A program made the translations under genes and the position numbers. This document shows positions 40,687-48,476 of a DNA stretch of 58,950 bases, piece by piece. The notes beneath the pieces were generated by a model. That model made no database searches. It saw only the letters and a list, made by a program, of their open reading frames with translations, and was not told the origin of the DNA. Location of the stretch: positions 1-58,950 of the forward strand of contig CAZOWW010000018.1 in the NCBI GenBank assembly GCA_964583765.1. Direction: 5' to 3'. The number at the start of each line of letters is the position of its first letter. Positions within the stretch are counted from its first letter, which is position 1. Source of the DNA: CAZOWW01 sp964583765 (lineage in GTDB: Bacteria > Actinomycetota > Actinomycetes > Actinomycetales > Kineosporiaceae).

Positions 40687-42261
40687 CTACCGGTCCGGTC
40701 GGCGGCTCTGCTTGGCCGCGTACATCGCGGCATCAGCCGCGCGCAACAGCGCGGAAGCGCGATACGCCACGTCCCCGGCCAGCGCGACCCCGATGCTCCC
40801 GCCGATCCTCACCTCGACGACGCGCCCCTGCCGGTCCAGGTGGTACGGGGCGTCCAGGGCCTGCTGGACCCGGCCCACGACCACCTCGCCGAGGTCCACG
40901 GCATCGACGTCCTCGCAGAGCACGACGAACTCGTCGCCGCCGAGCCTGGCGGTGAGGTCGGGCGGGCGGACCGCGTCCACCAGGCGGCGGGCCACCTGCA
41001 CGAGGAGGTCGTCGCCGGCGTCATGCCCGTAGGTGTCATTGACGCCCTTGAAGCCGTCCAGGTCGATGAAGATCACCGCGAGATCGGACTCCATCGTCCG
41101 GCACCGGGTCAGGGCGGAGGCGAGCCGCTCCATGAACAGGGGGCGGTTGGGCAGACCGGTCAACGCGTCGGTCTGGGCCTGGGCCCGGATCCGTTCGAAG
41201 AGGAGGGCCTTCTCGAGAACCAGACCCCCGACATCGGCGAGATGGCTGAGGAAGGAACCGGCGTCCGTGTCCAGGGACGGCCCACCGTTCACGAGCAGGG
41301 TGCCCACGCGCGAGACCCCGGCGCCCAGGTTCAGCACGGTCGTCCCGGGCCGGTCGAGAACCTCGTGCCGGGCGATCCACGACGGCGGATCCTCGGGACT
41401 CCCCGCCACCCCGGCCAATGCACTCCCGTCGTCCCGGGCCAGGTACACCGCGGCACCGGTCAGCGGGACCTCCGTGACGAGGATCTCGGCGATCGCCCGT
41501 ACGGCGCGATCCAGATCGACGATCCCGGCGAGCGCCGCGGTGATCTCGTGCAGTCTCTGGAGCCGGTGAAGTTGTACCTGGGACCGCCGGTACAGCAGTC
41601 CGTTGTCCACCGTCAGGGAGATGCGGCTGACCACCGCGACGAGCTCGTGGACGTCGGCAGGTTCGAACGGCTCGTCCGCCCGCCGGGTCAGGAGGAGGTA
41701 CCCGAGGTCGTCCAGGCGCCCGTTCAGCAGGCCGCAGGCGACATGACGCGGCTGGGTTACGGCCAGCCACTCGGGCAGCGTGAAGTCCTCCGCCTGCCCC
41801 GCGAGCACGGGTGAGGCCGCCGTGAGCTGGTCCTCCCCGACCGGACACGGGGAACCCCCCTGCGGGAGGTGCTTGGCGGCGATGCCCCACTGCGCGGCCA
41901 GCCGCAGTCCGCCCCCGCGTCCGGGGTCCGGCATGAGGACGACGGCGATGTCCGAGGAGAACTGTTCGGCCACCTCACAGACGGCATGGTCCAGAACATC
42001 CGTCACGTCGGTGAGTTGGCCGAGCACGCTGACCAGCTGCGCCAGGCGGGTGGCCCGAGCCAGAGCCCTCGCCGAGGTGGCGCGTGAGGTGAACAGCTCG
42101 GTCCGCAGCCGCGCCACCTCGTCGGTGAGGAGCGCCAGCTCGCGCTCGCGGGCGTCGCACTCCTCCTGGTCAGAGGGCCGCTTCGCCTGGTCAGGAGGCC
42201 GCCTCGCCTGGCCAGAGGGCCGCCTCGCCTGGTCAGAGGGCAAGGACGACGACGGTCGCAT
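40687..42261 (-). CDS. GAF-domain sensor diguanylate cyclase
   Basis: A 524-residue cytoplasmic signalling protein. After a repeat-encoded Gln/Arg/Pro-rich start and a coiled-coil (ERELALLTDEVARLRTELF) come two GAF-like domains (about 70-210 and 220-350). A GGDEF domain with FIDLDGFKGVNDTYGHDAGD and RLGGDEF follows, so it should be an active cyclase. The I-site RPPD lies five residues before GGDEF. The C-terminus is normal (AADAAMYAAKQ). ATG 42261 overlaps the last 29 bp of the broken FIST gene, which suggests that a FIST-sensor/cyclase pair was once translated together. It is convergent with the TasA-like operon, 19 bp from its end. Confidence 0.9.
   Translation of the reverse strand: MRPSSSLPSDQARRPSGQARRPPDQAKRPSDQEECDARERELALLTDEVARLRTELFTSRATSARALARATRLAQLVSVLGQLTDVTDVLDHAVCEVAEQFSSDIAVVLMPDPGRGGGLRLAAQWGIAAKHLPQGGSPCPVGEDQLTAASPVLAGQAEDFTLPEWLAVTQPRHVACGLLNGRLDDLGYLLLTRRADEPFEPADVHELVAVVSRISLTVDNGLLYRRSQVQLHRLQRLHEITAALAGIVDLDRAVRAIAEILVTEVPLTGAAVYLARDDGSALAGVAGSPEDPPSWIARHEVLDRPGTTVLNLGAGVSRVGTLLVNGGPSLDTDAGSFLSHLADVGGLVLEKALLFERIRAQAQTDALTGLPNRPLFMERLASALTRCRTMESDLAVIFIDLDGFKGVNDTYGHDAGDDLLVQVARRLVDAVRPPDLTARLGGDEFVVLCEDVDAVDLGEVVVGRVQQALDAPYHLDRQGRVVEVRIGGSIGVALAGDVAYRASALLRAADAAMYAAKQSRRPDR
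42165..42240 (-). repeat. 21-bp tandem repeat at the start of the diguanylate cyclase gene
   Basis: 3.6 copies of a 21-bp unit (starting 42165, 42186, 42207, 42228) encode a DQARRPS-like heptad. The copies differ by 1-3 bases. Copy number may vary between strains and would change only the N-terminus. Confidence 0.85.
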
Positions 42262-42765
42262 TGTGGAACCCGGTAGCCCCGGTGACCCGGGCGAACTCCC
42301 CGTAGGTGTAGAAGCCCGCGACCGGGGCACCGGCCAGGGCGGAGGAAATGGCCTCCGCCTCCGCGCGGAGCTGGGCCCCCAGAGCCTGGATGCGGCCGGT
42401 GCAGCTGAACACCAGGGCGCCCCGTGGCGGGGCGACCAACCGACCGGCCGCCGAGACCGCCGCCCGCCCGGCGGCGTCCACCAGCTCGGGCGGCGAGCCG
42501 CTCATCACCTGCACCACGGACTGTTCCCGGTGGACCCCGCGTAGGCCGTGCCTCCGACGACCTGGGCCGCTCCAGCCGCCTGGAGGGCCCCGGCAAGGAA
42601 CTGCCGCGGGGGATAGTCGGTCGTCGGGAAGACCAGCACCAGATCAGCGGCGCTGGGCACCCGACCGCCGAGCGCGGCACGGACAGCTGCCCGAGCCGCC
42701 GCCTCCGGGTCCGTCGCACTGCTGCCGCCGTACCCGAGACGGTCCCTCTCGCCCGAACCTGTCAC
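42233..42765 (-). pseudogene. FIST-domain sensor gene with internal deletion and frameshift
   Basis: The first frame (from GTG 42765) has the FIST N-terminal pattern: GYGGSSATDPEAAARAAVRAAL, ADLVLVFPTTDYP and QVVGGTAYAG. It then runs into a stop at about 42508. A second frame (about 42525-42233) has the FIST_C pattern: EQSVVQVMSGSPPELVD, GALVFSCTGR, GAPVAGFYTYGEF and a final VVVLAL. Intact FIST proteins have about 150-200 more residues between these parts; here they are joined at GGTAYAGST|EQSVVQ with a change of frame. So the gene is broken by an internal deletion. FIST domains are thought to sense small ligands such as amino acids. Confidence 0.75.
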
Positions 42766-42964
42766 GACGTCACCCCCAGCGTTCCCCGGCCCGGCTCCCG
42801 CCCTCCTATCGAATCGACGGCCGCTCGACTTGACGTCTGCCTGCCCGTTGATGTCCGCCGACCCGAGAACGGGCGGAACTCGGATCATGACTGTACGGTG
42901 GGGATCAGGACTGCACGGAGCGAATCAGGGCCTTGCCGCGTGGATCAGGACCGTGCCCCCCGAA

Positions 42965-44839
42965 TCAGGACCAGGCGGCGGCGGACCACTGGGCGGATGA
43001 GAACCCCGTGGGATCGAGGTCGCCGCTCCAGGAGCTCGATGCCCAGGTACGACCGTCCCAGGTGCTCCCGGCCCAGGTACGACCGCTCCAGGACCCTCCG
43101 CTCCAGGTGCGGGAGTCCCAGCAGATCGACGCCCAGGTGCGCCCCGCCCAGGTGCGGCCCGCCCAGGACAGGGTGTCCGCGACGAACCCGGCCCCGGTCC
43201 ACCGCACGCTGTTGAACGTGCCGTCCGAGGCCCACATGCTGCGGCTGAGCGTCTTGGGGGCGATCGTGCCGTTGGTCCAGGCGTGGTTCATGATGTCGGT
43301 CTCGCCACGCAGGGCGACACCGTCGAGCGAGACGTGGAACGAGCCGCGGGCGCCCTCCAGGGTCCCCAGGCCCTGGGCCGGCAGGAACCCGGTGTTCAGG
43401 ACGCCCTTGGTGATCCCGGTGAGCAGCGCGAAGAGCGGGTTGCTCATCGGGTAGCTGGCCAGCGCGCGGTTCAGGTCGAGCTCACCCCGGCCCTGCAGGG
43501 CCGCCGAGACCCCGGGCAGGGCCGTGGCGGTGCGGGTGAGCAGTTCCTTCACATCGGACGGCGACATACTGGGCCACTTCTGGTACAGCAGGGCGGCGGC
43601 GCCGCTGACCACGGCCGCGGCCTGGGAGGTCCCCGAGCCCCGCACCAGCCCGTTGCCGAAGTGCGCCCCCGGGTAGGCCGTGTAGATCATCGACCCGGGT
43701 ACGCCCGCGCCGAGGATGCCGACCCCGGGCGCCACGAGATCGGGCTCCCGCTTGAAGAGCGTCGAGTTGGGGTGCTGGGAGAAGCTCGGGACGGCGTCGT
43801 CGCTCATGGCGTCCGTGCCACGGCTGTCCACCGCGCCCACCGCGAAGATGTTCTTGTCGTAGGCGGGGTCCGCCAGCCCGGAGGAGTGCTGGCCGTCGTT
43901 GCCGGCCGAGGCGACGACGAAGATGCCGTTGTTCCAGGCGACCTCGGCCGCGTAGGCCAACGGGTCCAGGGTGTAGTCCTGCTGGCTGTTGGTGCCGAAC
44001 GAGAGGTTCAGGACCTTGATGTTCAGGCCGTTCGCGGTCCGGTTCTGCACCACCCAGTCGATCGCCGCGATGAGCTGGGAGACGTCCACCGCACCGTCGT
44101 GATCGCCGACCTTCACGCTGACGATCCGCGCGTCCGGCGCCATGCCCAGGAAGTCCGTGCCGTCGGCGGCGTAGGTGCTGCCCGACGCGGCGGTGGTCTC
44201 CCGACCGGCGATGATGCTGGCCATGCTGGTGCCGTGGCCGAAGGTGTCCAGCGACCGCATACCGGGTGCCTGGGACTCGAAGGACAGGTCGGGGCCGATG
44301 ACGACCTTCGAGGACGCGGCGAGCGCGGGGACGGGCGCCACGCCGGTGTCGATGACCGCGACGTCCACTCCGGCGCCGGTGTAGCCCTTGCGCCAGGCGG
44401 CCTGCGCGCCGGTGAGGCGGGTGATGTTGGGCAGAGCCCCCGGGTACGCCGTCGCATCCACCCCGAGGGACTGGGCGCGGACAGTGGCGTCAGGGGAAAG
44501 ACCTGCGACGCCGGGCACCCGCGCGAGCACGGTCTCGCTCCCCCGCGGGACGTCGACGACGAGCATGCCGAGTGCAGGTTCCGTGGCGACAATCCGGCCG
44601 CCCAGACCGGCCAGAACCCCGGCCACCGCGGTGCGGGTCGCCGACAGCGCCGCCACCTCGTCCAGGCGGAGCACGAGTCTGGTGGTGGGACCGGTGGACG
44701 ACGGGGCGACGGCGGCCCGCACCCCGGACTGATCCGAGACGGCGGTCGCCGACGAACCTGGTCCGACGGCAAGAACCGGTCCGAGAACCAGGGCGAGGCC
44801 GAGCGCCCACGACAGGCGTCGGACACTCCACCGGGTCAT
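42965..44839 (-). CDS. Secreted S8 subtilisin-like protease with Trp-rich repeat tail
   Basis: A 624-residue protease. Signal peptide 1 to about 32, an inhibitor-like prodomain (about 45-125), then the subtilase catalytic domain with Asp in AVIDTGVAP, His in TFGHGTSMASI, Asn of the oxyanion hole in ASAGNDGQ and Ser in GSGTSQAAA. After about residue 520 is a tail with an Ig-like segment and about eight GRTWAGxxW-type units ending in SSAQWSAAAWS. GGAGGAGG before ATG 44839 fixes the start; the frame is open upstream as Arg/Glu repeats. The tail contains one Cys and many Trp and may bind the wall or carbohydrate. Substrate unknown; processing of the nearby surface proteins is possible. Confidence 0.92.
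   Translation of the reverse strand: MTRWSVRRLSWALGLALVLGPVLAVGPGSSATAVSDQSGVRAAVAPSSTGPTTRLVLRLDEVAALSATRTAVAGVLAGLGGRIVATEPALGMLVVDVPRGSETVLARVPGVAGLSPDATVRAQSLGVDATAYPGALPNITRLTGAQAAWRKGYTGAGVDVAVIDTGVAPVPALAASSKVVIGPDLSFESQAPGMRSLDTFGHGTSMASIIAGRETTAASGSTYAADGTDFLGMAPDARIVSVKVGDHDGAVDVSQLIAAIDWVVQNRTANGLNIKVLNLSFGTNSQQDYTLDPLAYAAEVAWNNGIFVVASAGNDGQHSSGLADPAYDKNIFAVGAVDSRGTDAMSDDAVPSFSQHPNSTLFKREPDLVAPGVGILGAGVPGSMIYTAYPGAHFGNGLVRGSGTSQAAAVVSGAAALLYQKWPSMSPSDVKELLTRTATALPGVSAALQGRGELDLNRALASYPMSNPLFALLTGITKGVLNTGFLPAQGLGTLEGARGSFHVSLDGVALRGETDIMNHAWTNGTIAPKTLSRSMWASDGTFNSVRWTGAGFVADTLSWAGRTWAGRTWASICWDSRTWSGGSWSGRTWAGSTWDGRTWASSSWSGDLDPTGFSSAQWSAAAWS
42971..43190 (-). repeat. Tandem repeats encoding the Trp-rich tail of the subtilase
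   Basis: Degenerate 12-24-bp units related to CCAGGTACGACCG / CCAGGTGCG(CC) on the plus strand encode TWAGR/SWSGR-type motifs. The units are homogeneous enough to suggest slippage or gene conversion. Confidence 0.75.
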
Positions 44840-44883
44840 GGCCGCCTCCTCCGAGTCCACCGGCGGTTCGAGTCCGCCCGGTT

Positions 44884-44925
44884 CACGTTCTGCCCGATCA
44901 CGTTCTGCCCGATCACGTTCTGCCC
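44884..44925. repeat. 15-bp direct repeat upstream of the subtilase
   Basis: CACGTTCTGCCCGAT occurs at 44884 and 44899, with a third partial copy from 44914 to 44925. More degenerate relatives continue to about 45050. It lies in the presumed 5' untranslated or promoter region. Confidence 0.7.
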
Positions 44926-45567
44926 AGCCGTTCAGGTCCCGCTCAGCCACGGCTCGACAGCCGCGCACGTCGCGCGGAGCCATTCACGTCCTGCGCAGCC
45001 GTTCCCATTGCGCAGCCGTACCCATCGCGCGAAGTCGTTCGCATCCCGCCTATCATCACGCTCCGCACGTGACCGGATCCGCACGGTCTCGAATCAGCTC
45101 CAGCATCAGGGGTCGCGTGCGCCGCGGCCAAGGGGGGCGAGCCGTCGATCACTCGCGCGGGATGCCGGTAGCCCGAACGGACCCGCGGATGAGGACACCG
45201 GAACCGTGATCCCGATGCGGAACCTCGGCCGGACAGCCCGCGGAGGGCGTGCGGACGGCGCGGAAGGGCGTTGCGGAGAGCCCCGTTCGGACGCCGTCCA
45301 CACGTTGGGTAGCGACCTCTCCCTCGCGAGGGCCTCCCCGGTCCCCCGGAACGGCATCCCCGGCTCGTCGAGGACAGGCGTGGGCGCACGGTCTCGGGGT
45401 ATTCGCGACAACCCACGTCCGGCGACCAGGGACCGGAGGAGCTCGCAGACGAGCGACCAGAGACCGAGGACCGCGCCGAGAAGCCGTACGCCGATCGCGG
45501 GGCAGACGTCCGCCGGGACGACGGGACGAGACAGCGGGACCAGACAACAGGGCGAGACGGAGATCCG
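44926..45567. other. Intergenic region without a supported gene
   Basis: About 640 bp between the subtilase repeats and the next rightward genes. I see no domain-bearing frame or strong terminator. It probably holds the subtilase promoter. Confidence 0.35.
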
Positions 45568-45789
45568 ATGAACATCACGGGCACGAGGCAGCTGTGGGGA
45601 TCGCGCGGGGCGGACGGAACCCAGGAGCTGAACGGAACGGTCATGGGCGGCGCCAGGGACGACCGGTACTCGAGGACTGGTTCGGCGCGCCTGCGTGGCA
45701 TGGCGTCGAGAAGGCGTATCCCGCTGCTCCTGCTGCCCGCCCTGGCGTTCGCCGTGGGTGTGCTGCTCCGCCGCCCCGGCCGACGGTAG
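45568..45789 (+). CDS. Possible small membrane protein
   Basis: A 73-codon frame with a CGGAG box before ATG 45568. The only notable feature is a C-terminal hydrophobic helix flanked by Arg (RIPLLLLPALAFAVGVLL, then RRPGRR). A shorter version from ATG 45700 (29 residues) is possible. No family is recognised and the frame may be chance. Confidence 0.3.
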   Translation: MNITGTRQLWGSRGADGTQELNGTVMGGARDDRYSRTGSARLRGMASRRRIPLLLLPALAFAVGVLLRRPGRR

Positions 45790-45933
45790 GCATAGGTGCC
45801 GGAATTCCTCGCCGAACTGCGGGCCACTGGTCTGGTGGCGAGGCTCCCGAGAGCGATGGGGACGACGAACCCGCACACTCAGGAGATCGGCCCCGCCCGG
45901 CGCCCCGATCACGAGGAAGCTGGAAGGATCACC

Positions 45934-46431
45934 ATGAATGATCAGGACGTTGTCAGGGAACTGGAGCTGCCCGGCGCACAGGAGTTGCTGACCTCGACGT
46001 CCCTGGCCCACCTGGCGTACAACGGCATGGACGGGTTCCCGAGGGTGGTCCCGGTCGGCTTCCTGTGGAACGGCCAGGACATCGTCGTGTGCACCGCCCC
46101 GACGGCCCCCAAGGTCGGGGCCCTCTCGGCGCGCCCCCAGGTGGCGGTGACGATCGACGCGGGTGACACCCCGGAGACCGCCAAGGCCCTGTCGATCCGG
46201 GGGGTGGCCGAGGTGGACGTCGTGGAGGGGGTGGCCGAGGAGTACCTCGCGGCCGCGAGGCGAACGATGAGCGCGGAGGCGGCGAGGATCTTCGAGCAGC
46301 AGGTCCGCGCGACCTACCGGCGGATGGCCCGGATCGTGATCACACCACGCTGGGTGCGGCTCTTCGACTTCGGCGGCGGTCGCCTGCCGGACTTCCTGCA
46401 GGCCCTGGTCGAGCAGGGCGCCGAGCGGTAG
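45934..46431 (+). CDS. Pyridoxamine 5'-phosphate oxidase-like flavin/F420-binding protein
   Basis: A 165-residue split-beta-barrel protein: HLAYNGMDGFPRVVPVGFLW, IVVCTAPTAPKVGALSARPQV and VAVTIDAGD, with a helical end (ARIVITPRWVRLFDFGG). These match the PNPOx-like group, many of which bind FMN or F420 in actinobacteria and act as reductases or haem-degrading enzymes. TGGAAGGA before ATG 45934 sets the start. It stands alone upstream of the NUDIX gene on the same strand, with 113 bp between. Cofactor and substrate cannot be told from sequence. Confidence 0.87.
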   Translation: MNDQDVVRELELPGAQELLTSTSLAHLAYNGMDGFPRVVPVGFLWNGQDIVVCTAPTAPKVGALSARPQVAVTIDAGDTPETAKALSIRGVAEVDVVEGVAEEYLAAARRTMSAEAARIFEQQVRATYRRMARIVITPRWVRLFDFGGGRLPDFLQALVEQGAER

Positions 46432-46544
46432 GCCGGCCGGCGTCACCGGGCGGGGGCGACGCACAGTTGGGCGACGTCCCCGTGGCCGACGGGGACGCGC
46501 GGGCGTCCTCCAGGACTGTCGCAGCGGGCCACCACAATCTGACC

Positions 46545-47066
46545 ATGGTCGAACGGCATCGCAGCATCGTCGACGTACACCTGGTGATCAACCGGGACGA
46601 GAAGATCCTGATGCTGCGCAGAGCGAACACGTCCTACGCCGACGGGCAGCTCTGCCTGCCCTCGGGGCACCTCGAACCTGGCGAGTCCGTCGTCCAGGCC
46701 GCCGTCCGAGAGACGAGGGAAGAGGTCGGAATCGTCCTGGACCTCGCGGACGTGCGTTTCGCGCACGTCGCGCACCGGCACGATCCGGACGGTCGGGATC
46801 GCGTCGGGTTCTTCTTCGCCGCGCAGCACTGGCGCGGGGAACCGGTCAACGCCGAGCCGCACAAGTGCACCGAACTCGTGTGGGTCGACCCGGACGATCT
46901 ACCCGAGGACGTGGTCCGGTACCAGGCCGCCGTCCTGGAGCTCTTTGGCCTGGAAGGCCCGGCACTGAGAAGCCCGGTTCGGGAAGGCCCGGATACACCG
47001 GTGTTCTCCCTGCACGGCTGGCCGGATCCGCGCGAGACCCCGCGGGAAGGGGTCCTGGAACGCTGA
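46545..47066 (+). CDS. NUDIX hydrolase
   Basis: A 173-residue hydrolase with a perfect Nudix box (residues 41-63: G-HLEPG-E-7 residues-RETREEVGI). It starts HRSIVDVHLVINRDEKILML and has a variable C-terminal region of about 45 residues. It should cleave a nucleoside diphosphate linked to another group, with Mg2+. ATG 46545 is preceded at 7-nt distance by CACAAT, a possible -10, and no Shine-Dalgarno box is visible, so the message may be leaderless. The frame is open upstream to 46467. Confidence 0.9.
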   Translation: MVERHRSIVDVHLVINRDEKILMLRRANTSYADGQLCLPSGHLEPGESVVQAAVRETREEVGIVLDLADVRFAHVAHRHDPDGRDRVGFFFAAQHWRGEPVNAEPHKCTELVWVDPDDLPEDVVRYQAAVLELFGLEGPALRSPVREGPDTPVFSLHGWPDPRETPREGVLER

Positions 47067-47111
47067 TCCGGCACAGGTGCTCCCCCCGGACACGGGACCC
47101 AGGCCGCAGAA

Positions 47112-47143
47112 CCTCGCCCCCGGGTGGTCATCCGGGGGCGAGG
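47112..47143. terminator. Bidirectional terminator between convergent genes
   Basis: A 12-bp perfect stem (47112-47123 with 47132-47143) with an 8-nt loop, between the NUDIX stop and the end of the convergent membrane-protein gene. Confidence 0.7.
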
Positions 47144-47201
47144 CTCCGTCCGTCACTGTTCGCGCGGATCGCGGCGCCGTCCGGTCGCTCGGAGGACGTA
47201 A

Positions 47202-48419
47202 TCACGAGGAGGGTGTCGCTCCGCCGATGTCGTGGTTCACGATGGCGATCTTCCCCTGATCCGGCGGGACCAGGAAACAGGTCTGCCAGTTGTCACGGCT
47301 CACGACCCGGTTGTACTCCCCGGGTTCCAGAAGCAGGCCCCAGTTGCGTCGTGCCGAGTCCTGGACGATCACCTTGCCTGCGCCGGGGGTGTAGACGACC
47401 GTCTCACGGACCGGCTGGCAGGCCAGTTCGTAGCCGTTGGACTCTGCGACCTCGTAGATCGGATCGGACGGGCCGACGAAGAACGAGAAGTGGGCCACGA
47501 GGCCGGTGGACTGGACGCCGTCCTGCGGGTGCGCGGCGATCTGCTCCACCCGGGAGAGGCTCTGCCCCTCGAGGACGAAGGTCGCGGAGTCCTGCACCCG
47601 CCCCGAGTCCTGGACCTGCTGCCAGAAGGCCGCCAGTTGGCCGGCCGCCCTGTGCGCCCGCTCCCGCTGCGCCTGCGGTATCGCCTGCTCGGCGGCCGTG
47701 TCGTACCCGCCTCCGTCGGACATCGGGGCGCCGAGGCGGACCGGGACACCCGGGAGCGGCCCGAATCCGCTGTCCTCGGTGACACGCCACGATGCACGAG
47801 CGGCACTCCGGGTGAAGACGAGGAGCTCGACCCAGGGCACCGAGCGGTACTCGGTCTGCGCCTCCACGAGGAAGAACGCCGGATACCGGGTCTGCCGGGG
47901 GACGAAGTAGGCGGCGTCGAGCAGGGGGCGTGCCGCATCGACCGAGATGCAGTGGCAGGCCACACCGCCGCGCTCCCACGCCGCGGCCGAACCCGTGGCG
48001 AGGGTCCCGAGGGTCGAGAGGTCACCTCGCACCAGCGCGGGCTCGTGAACCCCCCAGTAGTCCTGCACGACCTTCGCAGCCTCCGCCTGCGTGATGACCA
48101 CGCCATGGTCGGATTCCGCCTGGTCAGCGGGTACCTGCGCGGCGATCTGCGCGACCCGGTGACCCGCTCCCCCGGTGCCGTGGTGCGGGTTCCTGATGAT
48201 CCACAGAGCACCGATCGTTGTCGCAGCCACTCCCAGTGCCACCGCGATGCACACCACGGCGATGGGCACGGAGCGCCTACGCGTCTGCCCCTGGGGCAGC
48301 ACGGAGGCCATGGAGGAGCCGGCGATGGTCCCCGGAGCCCAGTTCGGTTCACTCACCCGGATGATCTCGACACGGCTGGCGCCCGTCTGAACCCTGCGTC
48401 CGGGGACTGCCGGAGCCAT
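47202..48419 (-). CDS. Membrane-anchored extracellular protein of unknown function
   Basis: A 405-residue protein with one N-terminal membrane helix (about 50-73, PIAVVCIAVALGVAATTIGAL) and a large outside part. The outside region starts VITQAEAAKVVQDYWGVHEPALVRGDLSTL, a pattern seen in uncharacterised actinobacterial membrane proteins (DUF8094-like; tentative). It continues with mixed alpha/beta sequence and ends LEPGEYNRVVSRDNWQTCFLVPP. Two Cys (CHC) are near residue 153. It starts 57 bp after the stop of the lectin-M15 gene on the same strand, so the two may be co-transcribed. Function unknown. Confidence 0.78.
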   Translation of the reverse strand: MAPAVPGRRVQTGASRVEIIRVSEPNWAPGTIAGSSMASVLPQGQTRRRSVPIAVVCIAVALGVAATTIGALWIIRNPHHGTGGAGHRVAQIAAQVPADQAESDHGVVITQAEAAKVVQDYWGVHEPALVRGDLSTLGTLATGSAAAWERGGVACHCISVDAARPLLDAAYFVPRQTRYPAFFLVEAQTEYRSVPWVELLVFTRSAARASWRVTEDSGFGPLPGVPVRLGAPMSDGGGYDTAAEQAIPQAQRERAHRAAGQLAAFWQQVQDSGRVQDSATFVLEGQSLSRVEQIAAHPQDGVQSTGLVAHFSFFVGPSDPIYEVAESNGYELACQPVRETVVYTPGAGKVIVQDSARRNWGLLLEPGEYNRVVSRDNWQTCFLVPPDQGKIAIVNHDIGGATPSS

Positions 48420-48476
48420 CGCACCTGGCTTGCACTCCGCCCGCAGGGTCCGCCCAGGCAGGGCAGCTCAGGGATC

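Noticed and set aside
45106..46464. A minus-strand frame of about 450 codons.
   Set aside because: It overlaps the PNPOx-like gene and has no recognisable domain or ribosome-binding site.
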